A DNA stretch of 64,000 bases, from positions 201,893,262-201,957,261 of the forward strand of contig CM062292.1 in NCBI GenBank assembly GCA_031216915.1. Direction: 5' to 3'. A program made the position numbers and the translations under genes. Shown piece by piece: positions 55,037-64,000 of this stretch. Numbering within the stretch: position 1 is the first letter of the stretch; each line of letters begins with the position of its first letter. Source of the stretch: Pictodentalium vernedei (taxonomy: Eukaryota; Mollusca; Scaphopoda; Dentaliida; Dentaliidae). A model generated the notes under the pieces. That model worked only from the letters and a program-made list of their open reading frames with translations, was not told the DNA's origin and did no database searches.

Positions 55037-56240
55037 GTCTGGGCCATTGGTAAGTATAAAAAATATATAAATTAGGCCATACAAAGTTGATTGTCTGTTT
55101 GTCGGGCCATTTTTCCAAAAAAGCATGCGGGTGGGCGTTGTTTTTTTTTTCCTTTTTATTTCTCCCTGAGAGGTTGTTTGTGATAATTCGACCCCCACCC
55201 AAACGGCTGGTGGACCACGCAAAATTTCGCAAATATATTGGTTATTCACCATAGGGGTGTTGGGTCATAAATGAAGTGGGGTTTGAATGTTTGTTTTTTC
55301 AGTGAAACGTGAAAATTATGACACAGGACGAAATGCCTCGTGGGTGAAACGTCTCGGGATGAAACGTCTCTGGGACAGATCAAATGTCAAAGTGCCAACT
55401 TTCACAGATTTATTTTACCAAAAAAAAAAAATCCCTTCACAAAATCGTGAATCGCAATTTTTCCCCATTATATTCAAAATTATCACAACCCATTTGAACG
55501 AGCAGTTCATCCATAAATCATATTTTTCGGAAATCTGAAATACAAAACAAATGTTTGTGTGTTTTTATTAACCAATTCGACCGCACATACCAGCCTATAT
55601 GCGATTTATTTTCAACTATGACTGTTACTTTTATATCAAGCAACGGTTACTATTAGTTATCCAATTATCCTGCATCTCAAATGCATTTATTTAAATTAAT
55701 TGGGAAACTCGTAACGGTTTCAAATAATAGTACACAAATTCCCAATCACGGCCATTTACAATACAAATGTTACTAAAAATAAATGCCAGGAGACTGTGTT
55801 CCATTCAACATAGCACCTGACTTTGCAGACTTTCTGAGGGTTGGTGCGAATCAAAGGTGGTGCGAATCGACCATTCCCCTTTGTGACTGTTTGTTGTCAG
55901 ACTGAAAGACACCTTCCTTCTTGCTGTCATTATGGCTTATCTTTTACAGAATAAAACACTTTCTGTCATGAATATTGCTAAAACCCACCCACTTTATTAA
56001 AGTATGATGTAGAAAAAGCTTGAAGTGTGTTAATTTAAAATTCGCCAACGCATCAATATCGATTTACCGAAATGAGCACAATATCTCAATTTTTTTTTTA
56101 AAGATTTTTTGGTGTCATAAAAAGGTTGCATGCGCAGCAAAAATGACCATGCACGCTGGGCCGGAGAAACAGAGGTTCTTTTTTTTATGGCCTTACTATG
56201 AAAATAATACTTTTATACTATAACCCAAGCTGAATCGTAA
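55037..56240 (-). repeat. ICR of DIRS D, split by an insertion
   Basis: The left half GTCTGGGCCATTGGTAAGTAT... stops at 55074. The remainder (CTATGAAAATAATACTTTTATACTATAACCCAAGCTGAAT) resumes at 56196. The interrupting sequence is 55075-56192. Confidence 0.7.
55075..56192 (+). mobile_element. PIF/Harbinger-like non-autonomous insertion in the DIRS D ICR
   Basis: The insertion is flanked by TTA on both sides (55072-55074, 56193-56195). The ends are GGCCATACAAA and, inverted, GGCCATAAAAA, with a second shared block CTGTTT.TC.GGCC. A 3-bp TTA duplication and GGCC ends fit PIF/Harbinger. The interior has no transposase-like ORF. Confidence 0.6.
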
Positions 56241-57649
56241 AAAAGGTGGAGAGCCTAGGACTTTCAAATTAGTAGATCAACATAGTTTCAATCCTGTAAT
56301 CCAAGATGAAAGGAAATTAAAATTATAAGAAATTACATATATGTCTCTCTATACAGTAATAGAGGAGACATATCCTAAATAAGGAGCCCAATTTAAGTAA
56401 TTCCTTATTTAAGAATAAAGACTATGCCAATTTAGGTGTAACGAGTTCCAAATTTTTAAGGCTAGTTCGGACTAAGCCCCAAAAATTAGGATGGCGTATC
56501 TGAGAATGAGAGAAAATCCCCTACAAACATATGCCATACACAATAAAACTCCAGCTGTATGCAGGATACAATTACGGACAAAACAGCTTCCTTCATAGTT
56601 ACATACCTATCAAGACAGAGGAGAGGTAAAAATCCCCCCCCCCCCTTTCTTTTGAAGGAATCTTCAAAAGAAAGAGGGGAGTGCTTTGGAACCAGTAAGA
56701 GCGGTACCAAAAAACAATATAAATACTCGTCAAACAGGCACTCAAGTATTAATTTATAATTAATAAATGATGCTTACCGCCACTTCAGAAGTTAAGGCTA
56801 TAGCGACGATCCTGGTAATTAATATTGCCCGCTATATAACGTACACCACAGACGGCGTACACAGATACGTCAAAAACCGGTGATATAATATATAACATAC
56901 ACATGTCCAATGGAACCACACTGAACAATCTCTGGATAGAAAACACACTTCCAAGGTAACCCCATTCAGGTGTACAATAAATTCCAGTAACAACACTCTC
57001 CAAAGTGTACTATCCAATATCTATGACCGTATACACGTGTGAATATGCGATTTGAGTACAGACTTCAATAGAAACCTGGATCTACAAATGGAAGTAGGTA
57101 TGATTAACAGGCTCCGACACGGAACGCCCCCGAAATAATTCATAATTTCAAAGGTCCATAATATACAATAAAGCATCAGCCTAATAATTATAATACACAA
57201 GAGTATTAAAATCCAGCATGTAATCATCTGAATACCAGTAAACTGGTTATGCAGCCTCCGAGGTATCCAAAGACTAGCAATTTAATTATGATGAAATATG
57301 TGCTCGTATATAACAAATCAACAAATAATCACAGGAAACTAATCCAACTAAAAAGCAAATGTGCCCATGAGGTCGCCATAGAACACGACCCAGTCGTCAA
57401 TCGAAAAGTGAAGAAATGCATAGTATATATGTATTAAACTATACAAGGCTTGCAGGAAGAAAACTACGTCTTGCCCGGTAATTGCCTCTAAACACATTGG
57501 CAGTGTGTGGGGGTGGGGATTCGAAGTCCTATCGAAATCTCCTCACCCGCACTACTAAATCGTTCCTGTGTTAGATATCAAATAATACAGGAACCACAAT
57601 GGTTCCCCCACGTCTAAGTGACTCCATTATGCCACTATGGGAGGAGAAG

Positions 57650-58200
57650 GATGTGAAGAACAAAAACGTCCCCTGATAAAGAAGGTCCTCTCGTGGAGGA
57701 AGATTCTGGGGAGCGCCCCATAACAGACACTTGAGAAAACTGATCCAAGGTTTCTGTGATGACAGAGGTGCTACTATTAGGATTCAGAACGAGACTGTTT
57801 GATCATAAACATAATCTACTGAGTCAAATGAATTGGAGGATACGCATATCCTATCATCTATCCCCATGAGATTGGCAGAGCATCTATTGCATGCGCTCAA
57901 TGGTCTGGACATGGCGACACAAACAACGGTAACTGATTGTTCCGGTGCATCGCAAACTGATCTATCATGGGACAATCCCACTGGTAGCAAAACTGTCCAA
58001 ATACTTGCTTGTTTCAATTTCCATTCCAATTGCAACAGGCGACCTTTCCGAGGAGCGAGTCTGCTAGTACGTTCAGAAGACCCGGTATATGACGGATAGA
58101 AAGATGAACATGATGATAAATGACGTAATAGGAAAATCTTCTCCGTTAGTTGGCATAACGGAAAAGAATGGGTTCCTGATGTATGCTACCACTGTTGAGT
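57650..58200 (-). pseudogene. DIRS D remnant of the recombinase N-terminal / RNase H overlap
   Basis: A short stretch with QTVSF, RICVSS and SHDRSVCDAPEQSV aligns to B 34160-34600. The alignment stops at about 57650, so the recombinase catalytic region is deleted. Confidence 0.65.
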
Positions 58201-59804
58201 TGTACGACAATATCTGAACATGTGCGTCCACTTTAACTGGTAGAGTGCTGAATTATTTTTGGTCATCAAAATTTGTTGACATATGTTTGCCTTGTTACAA
58301 TTTATGGGAGAGTGCCAATAGGCACTCTCCCATAAATTGTAACAAGGCAAATCCTAACAGACTAAATAATTTCACTTCAAAGGTGGTATGAACAACATCC
58401 ACAAAATATGAAGCCTTCAAGTGCTGGTACCGACACTTCAAAGTAAAGCCCAAATATGGGCTTCCAGCACTCTACCAGTTAATGAAACCTTGTTGTAGCG
58501 CTAACCAAATTGACATCATTTCTTTGATGTTTATGTGTTTCTCCAGGAACCGAGGGTCCCAAAGACCCTGGCATTTCGAGTCTGCCGGGCTCAGAGTCGC
58601 ACCCCAACCTGTTGACTCGCATGTGTCATAATCGTGAAAGCCGGATTTGGCAGCTGCAGCAGAACTCCCCGAGTTAACCACTGAATATCTGCCCAAATCT
58701 GGACCTTTGTTTACTAGATCCATTAAAACAATACTGGTCTCGAGCGAATGCATCTTTACACTCCAGTTCTGGGTAAAGAATATCTGGAGGGGATGTGTGC
58801 GTAAGCGACCCATCGGAATAAGATCCGCAGCCGATTCGTACAACCCCATTAGTCGCATAAATTCCCTCGCTGTTAATGTGTCTGAGTGTAGACAAAAGCG
58901 AGCATAACAACTGACTAATTTTGCTCTGGGTAACGGCAGACGAACCAGATTGTTGTGAGTCTTGAAGCTCATTCCCAAGTGAATGAACGACTTGGACAGT
59001 GCTAGATCCGACTTCTTGTTACGATGAAGCCAAGACGTAGGAGCAAGAGAAGCAGACTCTAAACATCGTTCTGAAGAGTAGTTGATGCCGTATCTCTGAA
59101 GAATGTCGTCCAAGAAAACTGACATTACCACAGACGAATGAGCTCGGAAGTGAGACATTACCGAGTTCATTATTCGAGTGAATGCCCAGGGCACTAGATT
59201 CAGACCGAAGCACATCGCTCAGAACTGATATACTATCCCTTGAATGGTGAACAGTAGGTACTTTCTGAATGTCGGATATACGAGGACAAGAAAGTACGGA
59301 TCCTTAGATCTATGCTTGCCACATAGTCGATCACTCAAACGCTCGCTTTCACCAACTGAATGATTACCATAAATAAACTTTTAGAGCCATGATAAACTTG
59401 TTATCCAGCTCAAGTCTATTACTGGGCTGAATGAGCTGTCTGGCTTCGGTACGAGGAACAGGTGACTGTAAAATCCTAGAGAATCTTGGTTCTCGACGAC
59501 CTCTATTGCTTCCTTTGCCAAGAGAGCCTTTACCTCCGATTGGAGAAACTCTCTTATGCAAGGATTTGCCGCATATTTTATTCATCGCAGACATCATGTT
59601 AGTGGTGGTTTCGCTCAGAAAGATAGCCGTAGGCCGTCCGAGACCGCACTTCTCGCCTACTGGTCTTCCGTAATAGTTAACCAGTTTGATGCAAATCTTG
59701 ATAACCTTCCACCAACTGCCAAGCAAAAGAGGTCCTGCAAGGCTTACGGGAGGAGAAACCACGTCCTCCTCGTGAAGAGCCTCGAACCACCGGCTTAGGG
59801 GCAT
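58133..59804 (-). pseudogene. DIRS D RT-RNase H remnant
   Basis: 58472-59215 holds MCFGLNLVPWAFTRIMNSVM, an active-site FLDD in place of YLDD (59104-59115), THLGMSF-type sequence and RNase H up to HINIKEMMSIWLALQQ. There the TTAA-flanked hairpin MITE at 58233-58482 interrupts it. 59364-59804 carries the N-terminal part in other frames. It confirms the base missing from B near 34813, since D reads through that site. Confidence 0.8.
58233..58482. mobile_element. piggyBac-like hairpin MITE inside DIRS D RNase H
   Basis: The ends are TTAACTGGTAGAGTGCTG and its exact complement CAGCACTCTACCAGTTAA, with TTAA on both sides. At the centre is a perfect 31-bp-arm hairpin (58286-58351) with a 4-base loop. 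Half of the same element is found at about 5525-5675. Confidence 0.75.
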
Positions 59805-61872
59805 CTGACTGGTAGTCTCGATCAGACCTACACCCCCTTCCCGGGTCGCTGTATTGACGATCCCTAGAGTAATCAGAGGAGGGTTTCCTATACCCTCGCA
59901 AGGAGTCCCCTCTGACGATTTCTGTCTAGGACGTCCTCCCTTACTCTTTTCTGCTGCTGCGGGTCGATTAGATGCCGACTTAAGAAGCAGAGTATTGACG
60001 CTTTCTTTGTAGCTTGGTCATAAACCAATGAAAGCTTATCGTCAAAAACGTAGTGTCCGGATACTGGAGCGACCCATAGAGAGTTTTTCACCTTGTCATC
60101 TATTAAAGATGACGACGCAAGGGCTCCGTCACATCTGATTAACTCTGAATTAGCCACTGTAAAGGCAGAGTTATACGTGGTAAACATAATAGCCCTGGAA
60201 AGGACTCTTAAAAAGGTACGAATGTCCTCAAATTCCTTTGCGTTGTGATGTTGCGCCACAGCTCTTGAAGGTGATCTGCGTAAGACAATGCGTCTAAATT
60301 CGTTCTGATTGAAGATATTGCCATCTCAATTGTGTCCGAGCGAATAGTGAATGACGAAGGTAAGGACATGACTAGGTCCTCAGCTTGCTCATCCAAACAC
60401 AGAGGAACTCTCTGTACATCTTCCCTGACCGTTTTAAATGAACGTAGTCCAACAAACGGTAAATTTACGGAAGATGATGACAAGAAACCGCCTTTCTTCT
60501 TCCCACTGGAAAGTTTGAATATGGCATCGTCTAAATGACGGAAGGCCTACGACACCTGACTAGACTGAACCGGAAAAGACAGGACCTCATCCTTTGCCCA
60601 GATAAAGTCAGCGTCCAACAACGCCAGCTGTTTCTTCCTAGTAGTCGCAGCATTCTGATTCACTGGAACAAATTCAGGGTACTGCTGATGGATTAAATCA
60701 ATCGCAACCATGTGTTGTTCCGAAAGGGAAGGGTAATCCTCCTCCGTATCCCTTTCACCATCCGACTGAATCAGTTGAAATTCACAGTCAGCGGCATCTG
60801 AACTTGCAGATGACTGGACTGACCCAGCACCATCCGACAGCTCAGGTTCTGAGACTGCCGTTGGATGCTTCTGCACTTGTTGGGATGCTGCAATGTGCTG
60901 CGCAATCTGCGACAGCAAGTCTGTTACGGAGACCTGAGGAGCAGAGGTCTTCTGTTTCCTGGCCGCCGGCTGCTCCCAGGACGGTGTGTCCGAGACAGCT
61001 CTTTTCTCCAGACATCCCGATAAATGAGGCCTCGTCTCCTTAGCTACTGGATAGTCCAACTTCCTGACGATGAGTGGTCCCTTCTCGGCGATGTAGGCTG
61101 GATATCTGAAGTCATGTAGCTAAGGTGAGGTCATGTGTGCTTCGAAGATGCCGATTCAGAAGCCAAAACTGTAGCCGACGCCGGCTGTGAACTGAATGGA
61201 GCATCCCAGATGGGAGGCACGGACATATGCTCTGACTGACGCAAGTTCCTTATCACCACATCTGGCCCCAGATGTTGTTGGGAAAGAGAGGAGGCTCTCT
61301 CGTTTGCGGTCCTTTCAAACCTCGCCGAGCTTCCCAATGAACTTGCCGGTTTCTTCTTCTGTTCCGTTGTCGCTGGGTGAGCCTGTTTATATTTTAAGGT
61401 GCTCGCTCTATCCAATCCACCTTTTAGACCGCAACAGACACACCCGGCATCACGGTACCCAAGGACGGAGTAACGCTTCACCGGTCGAGCTAGCTGGTGA
61501 CAGGGAACTGAAACCATTGGTTTGTGGTTTATAGCCCTGTCCAATGTTCATAAGCACCTTTGCCGCTAGCTCTGTTTGATCATATGAATGCGATGACGGC
61601 AGCACACTGTCTCTAGGCGTCACATAAACATCACCATGTCCTTGCTCCTCTGAAATAGAAACTAAGAAACGAGAATGACTCTGTGGCGAGAGGACAGGCA
61701 GTGTCCTCTCGCCGCTAACAAAGTACCGTGACACCCGTCTCCAACGTTTGTCATCCCATCCGACACAAGTTGAGCAAGAATTAGTGGGAGTACATTGACT
61801 ACAAGCAAGGCAACCAACATGTAAACCAGAGGAAAGGCTTCCTCACCTTGCATTTTGAGCAATGTGTTTTCA
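59677..61872 (-). pseudogene. DIRS D Gag-like remnant
   Basis: Starts MKTHCSKCK at 61872. It continues in shifting frames: 61450-61734, 61131-61544, 60547-61059 (ELSDGAGSVQSS), 60208-60483 (SYADHLQELW) and 59888-60259 (LRVLSRAIM, TVANSELIRCDGA). The order matches B. At least five frameshifts are needed to align it. Confidence 0.8.
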
Positions 61873-62913
61873 TAATGAAGCAAAATAAAGTTGATCGTAC
61901 TCCCACCAACTCCACATTAAATATTAGAAAAAGATACATAATAAATAACATTCAAAATATAAAACGAAAAATAATTCACAAAAAAAAAATTTTCGAAAAA
62001 TTTTGACAAGAGCCCAAGTCTCCATGTCCCCAAAGGGATCAATGAGTCCAAATGTATCCCGATAGAGCCTAAGTGTGGACAAAAATTATTTTATTATCCA
62101 AAAAATAATTGCTACACTACCGGAATATTTAATGTATCTTACAACAGTAACAGATTTTGAACTATCCGATGTAAAGCAAGATCTTCATCAGAAGAAAATA
62201 TATAATAGATATATATACAGAATAATCATTCTGTGTAACATGTCAAACTCCCAAGAAATTTATAAAAAAAATTTCAATAAAACAAGTCAAAAAGCTTGGG
62301 AGTTTAACAGGGGAGCTTCAAGGACGGATAGGGAAGGAACACTTAACAAGCAGTGGAAAAATCATTAGCAAGAATGATAACGTCAGGCCAATGTCCCGAA
62401 AATGGGGAACATGAAATAATTTTTATAAAAATTATAAAGTTACAGCCCTGAACGTTTAAAACCACCGTTTCTTCCTTCCATCATCCAGTTGTGTCCTTGA
62501 ATCCACCAATTTCACCATTGATTTGTGTCTGGCATCATTAAAACTGAGATTTAAAAGCACAGATGTCAGTTTGTTGTTATCTGACTGAGGGCCAAACAAA
62601 GAATGATGTTGGCACCAATTCCGGTCACTTCCTGAAGTCTGCACATGCACAGAGAGTAAATGTATGAAGGGCCAGATAGGACTTTTAATTTTCGGTTTTG
62701 CATGCAAATTTTGGGGATGAGGGAGGGGGGGGGGGGGGGAAATTTGTGTTTGGCCCTAGATATTTTTGAGTTAGGACCAGCTAGTCTGGGCCATTGGGTT
62801 ATAGTATAAAAATATGACGGATGAACAAACGCATAGCAGATGAGGAGTAAGACAAATTAAAAATCAAGTCAATGTTTTTCCAAACCTGATATTATTTAAT
62901 CATGAATTGTTTA

Positions 62914-63299
62914 GGCCCCCACAATGCAGATCTTCTGCTTCTCAGGTCATTTTTTGTAAAACTGCATGTGAGTGGGCAGTTTTTTATTTTATTTTTTATT
63001 TTTGTAATTATTCCTTTGCCATCATAAGTTCATGTTCTTGGTTTTAGGCCACATAATGTACAGAATAGCATGAGTGATGGTGTATTTCATCCCTCGAGTG
63101 CAAGAAGGCTTTGCAATGCTAAAGCATTGTTACACTCAAGGGACAAATTTATCAATTTTATTAACTTGTCTAAAATATCAAACATAAACCATATAATTTT
63201 TTATTTTTTAAAGTTTGCATTGGTTAGAAAAAGAGAGTACGTGGAAGCCAAAAAGACCATGTGGGGGTCTGAGAAACCAATTTTTAACTTTTTAAGGCC
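62914..63299. mobile_element. PIF/Harbinger-like MITE next to the VPS54 exon
   Basis: The element is flanked by TTA and begins and ends with GGCC. Inside the ends is the shared block TTTCTCAG(A/G). It has an imperfect internal hairpin (63093-63144). Its flanks and ends match the 1.1-kb insertion in DIRS D. It lies 47 bp downstream of the exon's splice donor. Confidence 0.55.
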
Positions 63300-63346
63300 T
63301 TAAAACTGTTTTATTCTATATTTATATACCAAGATGAAAATCTTAC

Positions 63347-63441
63347 CCATGTTGTGGTCCTCCGTCATTTGTTACATTTAACAATGTTAACTGTTTTCTC
63401 AATCTATCTTTAAAGGAAGCATGAATCTTTTTGAACAAGTC
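63347..63441 (-). CDS. VPS54: Penultimate coding exon of a host gene, probable VPS54 C-terminal region
   Basis: On the minus strand a pyrimidine-rich acceptor ending in TTTTTTGCAG precedes 95 bases of open frame, then a strong GTAAG donor. The exon encodes 31 codons plus two bases, beginning DLFKKIHASFKDRLRKQ and ending NDGGPQH plus GG of a split glycine codon. It joins in phase with the exon at 46087-46186, giving GGPQHG followed by LVTNDLLFYSGN. I recognise this as the end of the Vps54-like C-terminal domain. VPS54 is a GARP subunit that tethers endosome-derived vesicles at the trans-Golgi network. The exon structure is seen directly; the family name is from memory of the conserved tail and could be wrong. 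A DIRS element begins just upstream of the acceptor, at 63452. Confidence 0.75.
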
Positions 63442-63451
63442 CTGCAAAAAA

Positions 63452-64000
63452 GTTAAAAAATTTATAGTAATTTATATATTTTTTATACTTACCAATGACC
63501 CAGACTTAGCTGGTGCTAACTCTAACAAAACCAGGGCCAAACACAAATTTTGCCCCCCAATCCCCAAAATTTGCATCGAAAACAAAAAGAAATCATGTCC
63601 TATAGGACCTCCATACTACGCCCCCACTGCGCATGCGCAGTGTCCAGGACGTCCCGAAATTGGCGCCAATTATCATTCTTACTGGCAGTGCCTGGTCAGC
63701 GCTATATACTCAGCAGGGAGGCAAGAGTTCCCAACTCCTGGGAGGGCCATCCCCGTCTGGGTCATTGGTAAGTATAAAAAATATATAAATTACTATAAAT
63801 TTTTTAACATTTTTATACTGTACCAATGACCCAGACTTAGCTCAATAGTAAACAGGCTGGAGGGCCTAGGACATAGAGGAAAATCCAATAAGCTCAACTA
63901 TATAATAAAGAGGTAACCCCTTAAGGAGAAAAGGAGTATTAGGCTTTACGTGTATCTTTCTTATTTAATATTAAATTAGAAAGATACAATACCCTTAATA
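63452..64000 (-). mobile_element. DIRS element E, 3' end only, cut by the window edge
   Basis: The left inverted repeat begins with GTT (63452-63454), with intact TGCGCATGCGCA (63628-63639) and ATTGGCGCCAAT (63659-63670). The ICR is at 63755-63842. It is nearly identical to B over the whole 549 bp seen. Coding parts would lie beyond 64000. Confidence 0.85.
63755..63842 (-). repeat. ICR of DIRS E
   Basis: Same joined-ends structure as B 32361-32449, with the AAC junction near 63806-63808. Confidence 0.8.

Larger units (their letters stand above)
54741..62817 (-). mobile_element. DIRS element D, degraded, lacking the recombinase core
   Basis: The left repeat has CCAATGGCCCAGACTAGCTGGTGC and intact TGCGCATGCGCA at 54914-54925. 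The right repeat ends near 62817. The ICR is split by a 1.1-kb insertion at 55075-56192. Gag and RT-RNase H remnants lie on minus at 58133-61872. Only the N-terminal overlap part of the recombinase ORF remains (57650-58200); the catalytic region is replaced by the 3' sequence shared with C. Confidence 0.8.
46187..63346 (-). other. 17.2-kb last intron of the VPS54-like gene, filled with mobile elements
   Basis: The intron has GTAAG at its 5' end (63342-63346 on plus) and CAG at its 3' end. It contains DIRS elements C and D, both in the same sense as the gene, a PIF/Harbinger-like MITE 47 bp from the donor, and a hairpin MITE. About 15 of its 17 kb is recognisable transposon sequence. Confidence 0.7.

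Overview
This window looks like animal nuclear DNA, most likely from a bivalve or other mollusc. It is AT-rich and non-coding apart from transposons and two short host exons. It is packed with repeats of the molluscan 'pearl'/Helitron-like kind, in which tandem cores lie between AACAAGAGGCC...CTCACCTGAC and GTCAGGTGAGCT ends and often carry ACGG microsatellites. It also has tRNA-derived SINEs, many TTAA-flanked hairpin MITEs, and a cluster of DIRS-like tyrosine-recombinase retrotransposons. No bacterial genes, rRNA, functional tRNA or CRISPR array were seen.

The host gene is on the minus strand. Two exons with GT/AG borders (63347-63441 and 46087-46186) splice in phase into one open frame ending in a stop. 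I read this as the C-terminus of VPS54, a subunit of the GARP tethering complex. The intron between them is 17,160 bp and holds two whole DIRS-like elements plus MITEs. A third DIRS element starts 9 to 11 bp upstream of the exon's acceptor.

Five DIRS-like elements (A 21562-31008, B 32058-39195, C 47423-54252, D 54741-62817, E 63452-beyond the window) all have their coding strand on minus. Each shows inverted terminal repeats. Beside the 3' repeat lies an internal complementary region of about 90 bp made of the two outer ends joined, which is the DIRS replication signature. B is nearly intact: a Gag-like ORF, an overlapping RT-RNase H ORF broken by one missing base, and an overlapping full tyrosine recombinase. 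A has all genes but several frameshifts and a 2.9 kb Helitron-like insertion. C and D have lost the recombinase. C keeps only a tandemly swollen Gag region. D has a hairpin MITE in RNase H and a PIF/Harbinger-like insertion in its internal complementary region.

The left 21 kb (1-21500) holds no gene I can support. It has tandem-core Helitron-like elements (727-1870, 3060-4190, 4194-5500, 6657-8282, 9511-10675, 11609-13477, 15333-17571), pogo/Tigger-like and piggyBac-like MITEs, SINEs, and decayed pieces of a non-LTR and a Penelope-like retrotransposon. Between B and the VPS54 stop (39200-46086) there are more SINEs, a 137-bp near-perfect palindrome and a tandem array ending in a Helitron-like fragment.
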